Origin: an uncultured Lachnospiraceae bacterium
GTDB lineage: Bacteria > Bacillota > Clostridia > Lachnospirales > Lachnospiraceae
Reading direction: 5' to 3'
Assembly (NCBI GenBank): GCA_910589195.1
Contig: CAJUTC010000010.1
Location: 1 to 64,000 of the forward strand
Length of the DNA stretch: 64,000 nucleotides
The translations under genes and the position numbers were made by a program. Below the pieces are notes generated by a model, which ran no database searches, was not told the DNA's origin, and saw only the letters and a program-made list of their open reading frames with translations. Positions 8,412-17,592 of this stretch are shown piece after piece. The stretch's first letter is position 1, and each line of letters begins with the position of its first letter.

Positions 8412-9338
8412 TTGGAAGGCGTGATTCAATGGGTAAAAAATATAACATATTACCTGATTTTTATTCGTTTCATATCAAACCTGATGCCAAATGAGAAATA
8501 TGATAAGTATGTTAAGCTGTTTTCCGGGGCGATTTTTATACTGATTCTGGTCAGCCCTTTGACAGGAGGCCTAAAGATCGATGAAAAGCTGGCATTTGCC
8601 TTTGAAAAAATCCGATTACAGCAGGATACAAGCGAATTTGAGCAAAAACTTTGGGGGATTGAAGAAGAACAGACCCAAAAGATTATTACCCAGTATGAGG
8701 AGGCAGTTTCCCGGAATATTAAAGAAATGGCTTACGCAGCCGGATTTTTCTGCCAGGAGGCAAAGGTAACGATTGAAAAACGGAGAGAAGAGGAATCCTT
8801 TGGACAGATTCAGGAAATTTTCCTGGTGCTGGACCATTTCGAATACCAGGAAGCGGCCAGCAGAGATTTACAAGTATGGGATGACGGCCAGGAAGTGGTA
8901 ATTGCGCAAGTTGGCAGGCTGGGGCAAATTGAGCCAGTCCGAATCCAGGTGGAACAAGACGCACATGGCGTTTTGCAGGAACCGGATGAGCAATCCCGCA
9001 AGGAAACGGCTGAACATGAATGGGAGGAGCTGTATGGATTTCAAAGAGAAGTGGCAGGGTATTATGGGCTGGAAGAAAAAGATGTCCGGATTCAATGGAA
9101 CGATGAAAAAAGGGAATTGGATTATTCTGCTGTGCGCCGGGCTTATCCTCATGATTTTGGCCGTGCCTTCTGGCGGGAGCAAAACAAAAGAGAATGGACA
9201 AACATGGGGTCTGGGAAAGACCGAATTGTCAAGCTTAGCAGGCAAAGATTCCAAATTGGCAGGAGAAACGAAAACAGGCAGCCAGGAAGCATGGGGCGAG
9301 GCTGTGAAAACAGAGGAAGAGCCTTGGGATTCGTATGA
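8412..9338 (+). CDS. spoIIIAF: stage III sporulation protein AF, with long 3' overlap into spoIIIAG
   Basis: SpoIIIAF is a membrane-anchored subunit of the SpoIIIA complex. I chose the TTG at 8412, eight bases after AGGAGG (8398-8403), because the product then starts MEGVIQWVKNITYYLIFIRF, as expected for the family; an ATG 32 codons upstream has no ribosome site. Two membrane helices come first, followed by a soluble domain ending near YYGLEEKDVRIQWNDEKRELD (about base 9120). No stop codon occurs there: the frame runs to 9338 (308 residues, against about 200 usual), giving a 305-base overlap with spoIIIAG. The last 70 residues look like out-of-frame spoIIIAG and are probably a non-conserved tail or the result of a lost stop. 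Confidence 0.82.
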   Translation: MEGVIQWVKNITYYLIFIRFISNLMPNEKYDKYVKLFSGAIFILILVSPLTGGLKIDEKLAFAFEKIRLQQDTSEFEQKLWGIEEEQTQKIITQYEEAVSRNIKEMAYAAGFFCQEAKVTIEKRREEESFGQIQEIFLVLDHFEYQEAASRDLQVWDDGQEVVIAQVGRLGQIEPVRIQVEQDAHGVLQEPDEQSRKETAEHEWEELYGFQREVAGYYGLEEKDVRIQWNDEKRELDYSAVRRAYPHDFGRAFWREQNKREWTNMGSGKDRIVKLSRQRFQIGRRNENRQPGSMGRGCENRGRALGFV

Positions 9339-9735
9339 GGCATATTTGGAAAAACGGGTAAAGGAAGTACTGGACAAGGTGGAAGGGGTTGGGCAGGTGG
9401 ATGTGCTAATTGTGCTGAAATCATCGGAACAAAAAGTATACCAGACAGACGGAAAAACGATGCAGTCTTCCACAAAGGAGCAGGATGCGTCAGGTGGGAT
9501 TCGTGATATTACAGAACAGCAGCAGGAATCCAGCACAGTGATCATAAACGGAAGCAGCCTGGATACATCTGGCGGGCCGCTTCTGGAAAAAGAGCTTCGC
9601 CCTGAAATATCCGGAATTGTTATTAGCGCCCAGGGAGGCGGTTCTGCTTCCGTCAAGTCAGAAATTACAGATGCGATGGTTGCCTTATTTGACATTCCTC
9701 CACATAAGGTGAAAGTATTAAAGAGGATGGAATAG
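9034..9735 (+). CDS. spoIIIAG: stage III sporulation protein AG
   Basis: 233 residues from ATG 9034, placed behind GGGAGGAG; later in-frame ATGs at 9064, 9082 and 9103 are possible. SpoIIIAG forms the large ring of the channel in the intermembrane space. A membrane helix (NWIILLCAGLILMILAV, about residues 27-43) is followed by a variable linker and a C-terminal ring-building domain with YLEKRVKEVLDKVEGVGQVDVLIVLKSS and GIVISAQGG. The start lies deep inside spoIIIAF. It is the last gene of the operon here; spoIIIAH, normally next, is 18.6 kb away. No terminator follows the stop at 9735. Confidence 0.92.
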   Translation: MDFKEKWQGIMGWKKKMSGFNGTMKKGNWIILLCAGLILMILAVPSGGSKTKENGQTWGLGKTELSSLAGKDSKLAGETKTGSQEAWGEAVKTEEEPWDSYEAYLEKRVKEVLDKVEGVGQVDVLIVLKSSEQKVYQTDGKTMQSSTKEQDASGGIRDITEQQQESSTVIINGSSLDTSGGPLLEKELRPEISGIVISAQGGGSASVKSEITDAMVALFDIPPHKVKVLKRME

Positions 9736-9736
9736 C

Positions 9737-9765
9737 TTGCTAATTGCAGGAAAATCATTTAAAAT
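9737..9765 (+). promoter_or_regulatory. possible SigmaA promoter of the araC-type gene
   Basis: TTGCTA (9737-9742), 17 bases, TAAAAT (9760-9765), about 100 bases upstream of the chosen AraC start and immediately after the spoIIIAG stop. It would make the regulator independent of the sporulation operon. Confidence 0.4.
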
Positions 9766-9865
9766 ATGGAATAGATGGCTTCTTAAGCTGTTCCGTTTGG
9801 CTGCGACACACTCAATGTTTTTCTATATGCTTATATTTGCCACTCAGGTGAAAGGGATAACGTTT

Positions 9866-10633
9866 ATGGGGTATCAAGATGAATGGCTTCTCTTAGAAGC
9901 GGAAGATGAGATTGATGAGATGGAGCACAGGCCTCCAACAGAAGAATTTTTATTTTATCAAGCGGTTACAAATGGCGATATTGACGCGGTAAAAAAGAAT
10001 TGCGAACAAGAACGGTTTTTAGACAGTAATGGTGTGGGTGTGTTGTCTAGAAACCCCATTACCAATTTAAAATACCATTTTGTAATTACAACTGCTATGA
10101 TAACACGCCTGTGCAAGCAAAAAGGCATGGAATTAGAATTAGCTTTCCGGATGAGTGATTTTTATATCCAAAAACTGGATGATATCCATACGATAGAAGG
10201 TTTGCGGAACTTACATGATATAATGGTTCTGGATTACACGGAAAAAATGCGACGGATCCGCCGAAGCGATACCAATTCCAGGCATATCAATACTTGTAAG
10301 GAATATATTTATTCCCATATCAAAGAGCGGATTACCATTGAAGATTTAGCGGATGCCTTGGGGGTATCTGCAAGCTACCTTTCCCGTCTGTTTAAAAAGG
10401 AAACGGGGGATTCGGTCAGTACCTACATACGGCAGCAAAAGCTTGAGATGGCAAAAAATCTGCTTCAATACAGCGACTATTCTATGATTGAGATTGCAAA
10501 CCGCCTGTCTTTTTCTTCACAGAGCCATTTTATCCAGCAGTTTCGGGAAGCTGTCGGCATGACGCCAAAGAAATACCGGGATTTGAACCATACGATTCAG
10601 TGGGATATCCAAACAGAAATGTTAGAAAAGTAG
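9866..10633 (+). CDS. AraC family transcriptional regulator
   Basis: 255 residues from ATG 9866 (AAAGGG upstream, MGYQDEWLLLEAEDE). The frame is open back to a TTG at 9737, but that segment reads as a poor N-terminus and holds a promoter-like sequence. The C-terminal 100 residues are a classical double helix-turn-helix: ITIEDLADALGVSASYLSRLFKKETG and the second helix with SFSSQSHFIQQFREAVGMTPKKYR. The N-terminal 150 residues resemble the helical sensor part of YSIRK/AraC regulators in Clostridia. Probably controls the adjacent GH94 and ABC/GH3 units, whose divergent promoter region lies at 15872-16118. It is separated from the GH94 genes by a shared terminator. Confidence 0.85.
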   Translation: MGYQDEWLLLEAEDEIDEMEHRPPTEEFLFYQAVTNGDIDAVKKNCEQERFLDSNGVGVLSRNPITNLKYHFVITTAMITRLCKQKGMELELAFRMSDFYIQKLDDIHTIEGLRNLHDIMVLDYTEKMRRIRRSDTNSRHINTCKEYIYSHIKERITIEDLADALGVSASYLSRLFKKETGDSVSTYIRQQKLEMAKNLLQYSDYSMIEIANRLSFSSQSHFIQQFREAVGMTPKKYRDLNHTIQWDIQTEMLEK

Positions 10634-10637
10634 AAAT

Positions 10638-10702
10638 AAAACGGCTGTAACCATACCCAGAGATGCTTTGCTGCTTTTTGTGGTATAGTTACAGCCGTTT
10701 GG
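10638..10702. terminator. bidirectional terminator between araC-type gene and GH94 gene
   Basis: AAACGGCTGTAACCATACC and GGTATAGTTACAGCCGTTT form a 19-bp stem with one mismatch and a 25-base loop. A-rich sequence on one side and T-rich on the other allow it to end both converging transcripts. Confidence 0.8.
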
Positions 10703-10717
10703 TTTTGCTTCAAGCGT

Positions 10718-13129
10718 TTAAAGAATTAACTGGATTTCATTTGTATCCTGAAGGATATTAGCCGGAATATAGGTATCAGCAAGTTTTGCCCCATTCACAA
10801 TTAGCTTCTCCCCGCCGGATTCCCGGTGATTGGGATTATCAATTTTAATATGCAGATGCTTTCCGCGAAATTCCTTATGGATCTCTAAGTGTTCCCAGTG
10901 TTTGGGGATGGAAGGGGAAATGCGGAGCCCGTTTAAATCCGGGCGTATCCCTAAAATTCCTTCAACGCATCCAACCATCATAGTGGATGCTGTGCCGGTT
11001 AGCCAGTGGACATGGGAACGGCCCGGATGCATGCTGGCCTTGCCTTCTGTAAATTGTCCATAGCAGTAGGGCTCTAGACGCCGGATTTCCGCCTGGTGGT
11101 TTTGCGCAGACGGCGCATTTTCCATAAAATAGGTAAATGCCCGATCTCCATGGCCACGTATCGCTTCTGCCAGAAGCAGCCAGCCCTGGGATTGGGAGAA
11201 AATACCAGCATTTTCTTTGGTTCCCTGGTTATAAATTACGGCTAAAGCTCCATCAAACGCATGAGCATGGTAAGGCGGATCCATCAAAAGAGCACCATAT
11301 TCCGTATTAAGCTGCTGATAGACTTTGGAAAGTGCTTGATCAGCCTGCTCTGCCGTTGCCAGACCGCTGATCACAGACCAGCTCTGAGGGTTTAACCACA
11401 GATTAGCTTCCGGATCAGATGCCGCGCCAATCCGTTCTCCTGCTTCTGTATATCCACGGATAAACCGGTCATGATCCCAACAGCACTGCTGGATGATTGC
11501 ACCCATTTCTTCTTGCTTTGTTTCCAGATACGTTCTGTAATCGGTATCCTGCTTAAATTCGGAAAATTCTTTTAAAATGCCCATAGCATAATAAAACTGC
11601 ATGGCTACAAAGGAAGATTCCCCACCTGCGCCTAAGCGTAAGCAGTCATTCCAGTCAGCGTAAAGACCGGCAGGCATTCCGTGAGGCCCAAGGTGATCAA
11701 ATGAAAACTGGAGCGCTTGTTTCAGGTGTTGGTAAACGGTTGCTTCCCCTTTGTCCGCAAAGGGAATGGCTTCATCGAGAAATGCCAGATTTCCCGTTTC
11801 ACCAATATATTTGTAGATGGTGGGGAACAGCCACAGCGCGTCATCGGCACGATAAGCCGGGTGCCCGGTTTCCTGGCGGTAGGAGGCATCGTCAGGTGTA
11901 TCCTCATGGCCTGGATTATGGGTAAATTTGACCAGGGGAAGACCGCCGCCGCAGCTTACTTGGGCAGAGAGCATGAAGCGGATTTTTTCTGCTGCCATTT
12001 CCGGCGCAAGATGAAGAATCCCCTGGATATCCTGTACCGTATCCCGGTAGCCATAACCATTTCGCAGACCACAGTAGATAAAAGAAGCGGCCCGTGACCA
12101 GGTAAATGTCATAAAGCAGTTATAGGCATTCCAGGTATTGATCATGGTGTTAAATTCCGGGCTGGGAGTATTTACTTGGAAATGAGAAAGTTTTTGATTC
12201 CAGTCGGTTGTTAAAGACTGAAAATCTTCTTTCATTTTTTCCTGTGGATTTGCATAATCATTCAGGATTGCCGCCGCTTCCTCTGAACTGGCACATCCAA
12301 GTATAAAGACCACCATTTTCGTTTCTTCTGGTTTTAGGGTAACGGTACAGGATAGGGCGCCGCAGGAATTTTCGTTGTAGCTTAACGCATTTCCCAGATT
12401 GCCGGCCATAACCCCTTTTGGATTGCCATAGCCGTGGTATTTCCCTAAAAATTGTTCAGGATCCCCACAATAAGAAGCGACTTTTTCACCGGCCAGGCCG
12501 AAAAAACGTTCCGTTACATTTTTTTCATCTACCTTTTCTCCCTGGGAAAGCATATCCAGATTCCCGTGAATTTGCTGTATTATCCGGTTATCTTGAAATC
12601 TTGTCCGGGAAATAAAAAGGGAATACTGCAAATTCACTTGATCTTGTTCATAGTTGCTGTGATTTGTAAATTCCGCATAACCAGTTAAGGTAAGGCTTCT
12701 GTTTGATTTGTCAAGGTTCGTCACGGAAAGCGCCCATATTTCATAGCACTTTCCCAAGGGAACGTAATAGGTCGCTTCCGAATGGATATGTGAATAATCG
12801 GCTGTAATCTTAGTATAACCTAATCCGTGGTGGCATCGGTTTTTGTAGGTTTCCAGATCCTTTCCTACTGGCTGCCAGGAGGCTGACCAGAAATCTTTGG
12901 AACTATTGTCCCTCAGGTACAGATATCTTCCTGGCTGATCAAAATGGTTAAACCGATAACGTAAAATCCGTCCGTTAGCCCCGGATTTCGCAAAACTGTA
13001 GCCGCCTGCGTTATTGGAAATAATTGCCCCATATTCAGGGGATCCTAAGTAGTTTACCCAAGGCATTGGCGTATCTGGCCGTTCAATCACATATTCTCGG
13101 TTTGTATCATCAAAATAACCATAGTTCAT
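10718..13129 (-). CDS. GH94 glycoside phosphorylase, cellobiose phosphorylase-like
   Basis: 803 residues. GH94 enzymes cleave beta-glucosides with phosphate to alpha-glucose-1-phosphate and a shortened sugar, saving ATP. The start MNYGYFDDTNREYV, the segment NYLGSPEYGAIISNNAGGYSF, GYGYRDTVQDIQG (358-370) and the general-acid motif ADWND (491-495) followed by CLRLG closely follow cellobiose phosphorylases, and the length agrees. No signal peptide, so cytoplasmic. ATG start with an AAAGGATG purine site. It lies 42 bases after the second GH94 gene in the same minus-strand operon. Cellobiose is the default guess; another beta-linked glucobiose is possible given the partner enzyme. Confidence 0.88.
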   Translation of the reverse strand: MNYGYFDDTNREYVIERPDTPMPWVNYLGSPEYGAIISNNAGGYSFAKSGANGRILRYRFNHFDQPGRYLYLRDNSSKDFWSASWQPVGKDLETYKNRCHHGLGYTKITADYSHIHSEATYYVPLGKCYEIWALSVTNLDKSNRSLTLTGYAEFTNHSNYEQDQVNLQYSLFISRTRFQDNRIIQQIHGNLDMLSQGEKVDEKNVTERFFGLAGEKVASYCGDPEQFLGKYHGYGNPKGVMAGNLGNALSYNENSCGALSCTVTLKPEETKMVVFILGCASSEEAAAILNDYANPQEKMKEDFQSLTTDWNQKLSHFQVNTPSPEFNTMINTWNAYNCFMTFTWSRAASFIYCGLRNGYGYRDTVQDIQGILHLAPEMAAEKIRFMLSAQVSCGGGLPLVKFTHNPGHEDTPDDASYRQETGHPAYRADDALWLFPTIYKYIGETGNLAFLDEAIPFADKGEATVYQHLKQALQFSFDHLGPHGMPAGLYADWNDCLRLGAGGESSFVAMQFYYAMGILKEFSEFKQDTDYRTYLETKQEEMGAIIQQCCWDHDRFIRGYTEAGERIGAASDPEANLWLNPQSWSVISGLATAEQADQALSKVYQQLNTEYGALLMDPPYHAHAFDGALAVIYNQGTKENAGIFSQSQGWLLLAEAIRGHGDRAFTYFMENAPSAQNHQAEIRRLEPYCYGQFTEGKASMHPGRSHVHWLTGTASTMMVGCVEGILGIRPDLNGLRISPSIPKHWEHLEIHKEFRGKHLHIKIDNPNHRESGGEKLIVNGAKLADTYIPANILQDTNEIQLIL

Positions 13130-13171
13130 CTTTTTGGCTCATCCTTTCCTATATTGATCGTAGCTTTTAGC

Positions 13172-15871
13172 CTACCACAAAACCACAGTAATGGTATGTA
13201 TGGTATCTGTCAGTCCATCTAGTGTTTTGCGGGGAATAGTAATAAAAGCATCTTCGCTTACAGAAAGCGATTCCCCATCGCAAGACGCAGAATGGATCAT
13301 ATAACTGCCAAAATCCTTCTTATGAGGATTTTGATAAATAATTACCAGGGATTTCCCGGCAAAGGGAATGCATATAGAAGCGGAATCTTCTTTGTCAAAC
13401 TGTTCTGCCAGCAGCTTGGGATATAATACAAGATCTCCTGCCTCTCCCCGGATACCAAACACTTCCGTAATCATAGTCATCATCAGCCAGCTTGCGGCGC
13501 CAGTCAGATAGTGGTACATTCCCCTCCCGTCAGAACGGAAATATTCCGGGATCCCGGGATAAATATGGCTGGTAGAAAAATCCATAGAGGTATGGGACAA
13601 AGCTTTTAATGCCTTCCATCCTTCTTTTACAAAGCCACGGCGGTAGAGAGCGTTTGCGTACATTACCGTCATATGGGAAAATACCGCGCCATTTTCTTTT
13701 TCTCCATAAGCAAACCCAAACATCCTGCCCATGTCAAATTTCAATTCCCGGAAGTCGGTATTTAAGCGGTAACCGCCGATTTCTTCCTGGTAAAGGTAAT
13801 GATCAGCGCTTGCTACGATTTTTTTAATCTGTTCATCCAGAGCCACGCCGCTCATGATAGCAAAAACTTGTCCAGTAAGCATCATCCGAACATGATCCGG
13901 GTAAATGCCTTCAACTGCGTGCCCATGGTTATCGTAATAGCTGTTGAACCAGCCCTCCTGCCAAGTTCCTTCAATCCATTCCTGGGTTCTTACATGTTCC
14001 ATCAGCCAATTTGCCTTTTCAATTAAGTTTACTGCCAGGAAAGCCAAAGAGCGGCGAATCTTCCTGCCGCTTACGGTGTGTTTGCAGCGTGCGGCATATT
14101 CTGCTAAAACTGCTTGTTTTTTGCTGACATCATCAAAGATTTCAGGTTCCTGATCCAGCAAAACCGCAAGTTCTTCCATTAATTCTGCATAAGGCTGGGA
14201 GGAATTGCTTTCCAGAAGCCGGATCATGTCCGCAAGCTCCAGAAGATTTCCGGCATATGCGCAAGTAAAAGCCACGCTTTCCCCACGCTCAGACGCCATA
14301 TCCAGAGCATCGTTCCAGTCCGCACCCCGCAGCCTGTAACTATTATGTTCCCCAACATCAAAAAAAGCGGTAAGCTGCTGGATTAACAGGTGTTCCAGGA
14401 TACTTCCTTTGTAAACAGATCCCTCTTGCGTTTGCTGCCAGTTTCCCATATCTTCTTTCCAAAGCATGTCAGACGCGGTTCCCCGCATAACTTGGCGATC
14501 TTTAAAATAGGTGACTGGTTGATTTAAAATCTGGATATCGCCAGTCTGATCCAGATAAAGTTTTGTGGTCATCAGCGGCCACAGCCCATGATCCATCCAA
14601 ACCCGGCTGATTCCGTTGCGGTCTGCAAGAAAGCTGCCGTCACTGCTTCCGATAATGGTGGCATTGGTTCCGTCAATACGGACGCCGCCATAGTTAGCGG
14701 CAATCATTTTCCCTACGCCTTCTGGTTCCATAAGCAGCAAGGAAAGGCAGTCCTGCCACAAATCCCTCCATCCTCGCCCGCCGCGCCCATAATCATGGTG
14801 GGGAAGAAAGGAACAGCCAAACATCCTGCGCAAAAAGGGCTGGAAGCAAATCCATTTCATCCAACAGTCAAAATCCCTGCTCCCTGTGTGGAAACGGACA
14901 GATACTTGATTTTGCCAGTAAGTTTTCGTATCGTCCAAGGCCTTTTTTACCTTATCAGACCGGTTATACTGTTTGGAAACGGAAACAATCTCCTCTTCGC
15001 TGTTTTCCACACCCAGAAGAAGGATGTACTCGGCCTCTTCGCCAGGGGCAAGAGTGACTGTTTCAAAGCGGAACGCGCCGATTGCTTCTTTTCCGGCAGC
15101 CCTGCTTCCGGCAGGCTGGCCAGGGTATTGTTCATAGACAGAACGGGGGTGGATGAAGCTTCCTCCTTCTCCAATAAACGCATCCACAGTAGGATAAAAT
15201 TCCTTAGGAGAATTTCCGCTGCCTGTATAGCCGCTTACATAATAAATCCGGTGATTGGGCCTGTGCCCCTTCTCATCAAAGGACATGGTAGGGGAAACAA
15301 GGACGCCATGCTGTCCGGTTTTGATCCGGTGGAGCATGGAAGTTACATTCCGATGATCCCGCAGGTTGTCCGCACTGCGCCCATAGATGGGGATGGCGGC
15401 GTAGGGAGTTAATGTTTGCGCGTCTTCTGCCAGGTTCGTTACCGTTATATGCATGATTTCCACATTATGATCCGTTGGAATAAAGGAAGTAACGGACGAA
15501 GACAGCCGAAAACGGTTAGAAGAACGGGTTATGGTCTGCCACATAAATCCGGCTGTTAATTGGCTTTCATCCTGCATGGCGGAAAACCTGGCTGCTTCCT
15601 GTTCTGCTGAAGCTCCAGAAACGGAATACGCTCCTTTGCTGCCGACCACACACCAGAAATTCCTGGTCGATCGGTTATTATGCAGGTTTTCGGCGCTTAC
15701 TGGTTCTAAGAGGAATGTTTCCTGGTCGATTTTCGCATCGCCGCCAAGAGTTGGCGTAACCGAGCTTTTTAATCCTGCTTTTGACGCAAGCGGGAAGTAC
15801 AGATAACTGATTGTTTCTGGCTGCTGTAATGTAAAGCTGCCATGTTCATCAATAAAGTTGATATCCTTCAA
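13172..15871 (-). CDS. GH94 phosphorylase, long-chain type, substrate unresolved
   Basis: 899 residues, TTG start at 15871 behind AAAGGAG. A divergent GH94 member: an N-terminal beta-sandwich (about 1-300), then the helical barrel with GRGWRDLWQDCLSLL (366-380), the acid motif ADWND (517-521) followed by ALDMASERG, and a C-terminal beta domain. It lacks the extra N-terminal region of cellodextrin phosphorylases. The length and sequence differ from cellobiose phosphorylase, so it probably acts on a longer or differently linked beta-glucan. Family members acting on beta-1,2-glucooligosaccharides (SOGP) occur beside a GH3 and an ABC importer in Listeria innocua, an arrangement much like this one; that substrate is inference. 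First gene of the two-gene operon. Confidence 0.82.
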   Translation of the reverse strand: MKDINFIDEHGSFTLQQPETISYLYFPLASKAGLKSSVTPTLGGDAKIDQETFLLEPVSAENLHNNRSTRNFWCVVGSKGAYSVSGASAEQEAARFSAMQDESQLTAGFMWQTITRSSNRFRLSSSVTSFIPTDHNVEIMHITVTNLAEDAQTLTPYAAIPIYGRSADNLRDHRNVTSMLHRIKTGQHGVLVSPTMSFDEKGHRPNHRIYYVSGYTGSGNSPKEFYPTVDAFIGEGGSFIHPRSVYEQYPGQPAGSRAAGKEAIGAFRFETVTLAPGEEAEYILLLGVENSEEEIVSVSKQYNRSDKVKKALDDTKTYWQNQVSVRFHTGSRDFDCWMKWICFQPFLRRMFGCSFLPHHDYGRGGRGWRDLWQDCLSLLLMEPEGVGKMIAANYGGVRIDGTNATIIGSSDGSFLADRNGISRVWMDHGLWPLMTTKLYLDQTGDIQILNQPVTYFKDRQVMRGTASDMLWKEDMGNWQQTQEGSVYKGSILEHLLIQQLTAFFDVGEHNSYRLRGADWNDALDMASERGESVAFTCAYAGNLLELADMIRLLESNSSQPYAELMEELAVLLDQEPEIFDDVSKKQAVLAEYAARCKHTVSGRKIRRSLAFLAVNLIEKANWLMEHVRTQEWIEGTWQEGWFNSYYDNHGHAVEGIYPDHVRMMLTGQVFAIMSGVALDEQIKKIVASADHYLYQEEIGGYRLNTDFRELKFDMGRMFGFAYGEKENGAVFSHMTVMYANALYRRGFVKEGWKALKALSHTSMDFSTSHIYPGIPEYFRSDGRGMYHYLTGAASWLMMTMITEVFGIRGEAGDLVLYPKLLAEQFDKEDSASICIPFAGKSLVIIYQNPHKKDFGSYMIHSASCDGESLSVSEDAFITIPRKTLDGLTDTIHTITVVLW

Positions 15872-16118
15872 TTCGGATGCTCCTTTCGATTATAGTTGAA
15901 GTTTGATGCTATCATATAGGAATTTCCTGATAAAAGAAATAAAAAACAGGCGAAAAATATCAGAATCATGACCTAAATTAGTGACAGGAAAAATAACAAT
16001 TTGTATCATGAATTTGACATTTTGTTAAAATCTATAATAGATTCACAATGGGATTTACGCTATAATGCAGCCATGTTGATAAACATAAGGCAGACATCAA
16101 AAAAGGAGGATTTTTCAA
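15872..16118. promoter_or_regulatory. divergent promoter region between GH94 and ABC/GH3 operons
   Basis: 247 bp of A+T-rich sequence. Plus side: TTGACA at 16014-16019 and TATAAT at 16033-16038, then TTCACA at 16042-16047 and TATAAT at 16061-16066; each pair is only 13 bases apart, so neither is a canonical SigmaA promoter. Minus side: TATGAT (15916-15911) with a poor TTTCTT 17 bases upstream. Weak -35 spacing suits an activator-dependent promoter such as one used by AraC proteins, but no clear operator repeat was found. Confidence 0.4.
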
Positions 16119-17501
16119 ATGAAAAAGAGAACAGTCAGTATTTTATTAGCAGCCGCGGTAGCAACAGGTTCATTGACAGGCTGTGGCGGTTCATCTGCCG
16201 GAAAAACAGAAAATGCCAATGCGGAAGAAGGCAAAGTCATTAACATTTATTCCTGGAATAATGAATTCCGTGAGCGTGTGGAAGCTGTTTATCCAGAGGT
16301 TGCAGAAACTTCTAAGGATGGTACTGTAACTAAATTAAAAGATGGAACGGAAATCCACTGGATCGTAAATCCAAATCAGGACGGGGTTTACCAACAAAAG
16401 CTTGATGAAGCGCTGCTGAAACAGGCAGACGCGGCTGCGGATGACAAAGTTGACATCTTTTTATCGGAAACGGATTATGTCAATAAATATACAGATGCTG
16501 AGGCTGATGTAGCCATGCCTCTCAGTGATTTGGGAATCAATCCGGACACGGATCTTGCAGATCAGTATGCGTTTACTAAGGTTACTGCTTCCGATACCAA
16601 TGGTGTTCAGCGTGGATCTACATGGCAGTGCTGCCCAGGTCTTCTGGTTTATCGCCGGGATATCGCTAAGGAGGTATTTGGCACAGATGATCCGGAAGTG
16701 GTAGGGGAAAAAGTAAAAGATTGGGATACCATTAAGGCAACTGCTAAGGAACTGTCAGACAAAGGATATTTTACCTTTGCTTCTTATGCGGATACCTTCC
16801 GTTTATATGGCAACAGCATCAGCAATCCATGGGTAAAACCGGGAGAAAATGTGATCTGTGTGGATCAAAAGATTATGGATTGGGTAGCAGATTCAAAGGA
16901 ATGGCTGGATGCAGGCTATCTGGACAAGACCATTAAGGGACAATGGAACGCTGACTGGAACCAGGCTATGGGATCTGCGTCAAATGTTTTTGCCTTCCTT
17001 TTTCCGGCCTGGGGGATTGACTTTACTTTAAAGCCAAACTGGGATGGAGAAGAAGGCATGTGGGCAGTTACCAATCCTCCACAAGAATATAACTGGGGGG
17101 GTTCTTATGTTCATGCCTGTACGGGAACCGATAATCCTCAACATGTAAAAGATATTATTCTGTCCGTAACAGCAGACAAGGATAATCTGTTAAAAATTTC
17201 TAAAGATTTTTCGGATTTTACCAATGCGCAAAGCAGTATGCGGCAAGCGGCGCAGGATGACAAAACCTTTTCTTCCGATTTCCTTGGAGGGCAGAATGCG
17301 TTTCAATATTTTTCACCAGTTGCGGAAAATATCGTTATGGCGCCTTTGTCCGCTTATGATCAGGGGTGTGTTGAGCTGATTCAGAATGCTTTCAGCGATT
17401 ATCTCCAAGGGCAGGTTGATTTCGAGAAGGCAAAATCTAATTTTGAAACGGCAATCTTAGAACGGTATCCGGAAATTACTCAGGTTCAATGGCCAGAGTA
17501 A
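16119..17501 (+). CDS. ABC sugar importer, solute-binding lipoprotein
   Basis: 460 residues. Ribosome site AAAGGAGG directly upstream. Signal peptide with lipobox LTGC (about residues 18-21), so it is lipid-anchored outside the cell. The rest is a type 1 (CUT1) solute-binding fold, recognisable from INIYSWNNEFRERV near the N-terminus and paired hinge segments; several exposed Trp residues (WQCC, WNADWNQ, WGIDF, WGGSY) suit oligosaccharide stacking. First gene of an operon with two permeases and a GH3 beta-glucosidase, opposite two GH94 phosphorylases, so the ligand is probably a beta-glucooligosaccharide. No ATPase gene is nearby. Confidence 0.87.
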   Translation: MKKRTVSILLAAAVATGSLTGCGGSSAGKTENANAEEGKVINIYSWNNEFRERVEAVYPEVAETSKDGTVTKLKDGTEIHWIVNPNQDGVYQQKLDEALLKQADAAADDKVDIFLSETDYVNKYTDAEADVAMPLSDLGINPDTDLADQYAFTKVTASDTNGVQRGSTWQCCPGLLVYRRDIAKEVFGTDDPEVVGEKVKDWDTIKATAKELSDKGYFTFASYADTFRLYGNSISNPWVKPGENVICVDQKIMDWVADSKEWLDAGYLDKTIKGQWNADWNQAMGSASNVFAFLFPAWGIDFTLKPNWDGEEGMWAVTNPPQEYNWGGSYVHACTGTDNPQHVKDIILSVTADKDNLLKISKDFSDFTNAQSSMRQAAQDDKTFSSDFLGGQNAFQYFSPVAENIVMAPLSAYDQGCVELIQNAFSDYLQGQVDFEKAKSNFETAILERYPEITQVQWPE

Positions 17502-17509
17502 AGGAAGAA

Positions 17510-17532
17510 CCGCAGGGCCAAAAGCCCTGCGG
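17510..17532 (+). other. intercistronic hairpin after binding-protein gene
   Basis: CCGCAGGGC and GCCCTGCGG form a perfect 9-bp stem around a 5-base loop, with no following T-run. Such stems after binding-protein genes usually protect the upstream mRNA so that more binding protein than permease is made. Confidence 0.65.
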
Positions 17533-17592
17533 CGATAAGGATATGCCGTTGGAAACATGATTGTACATAAAGAAAGAAGGGATGGTAATTTT

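Noticed and set aside
8255..8494. 79-codon frame between spoIIIAE and spoIIIAF
   Set aside because: Basic, low-complexity product without ribosome site; overlaps the spoIIIAF start in another frame.
8868..9758. 296-codon antisense frame across spoIIIAF/spoIIIAG
   Set aside because: Low-complexity Ser/Pro/Phe-rich product mirrors the codon bias of the genes on the other strand; no ribosome site.
14588..15412. 274-codon frame antisense to the second GH94 gene
   Set aside because: The GH94 frame has clear catalytic motifs; the antisense product shows no motif or ribosome site.
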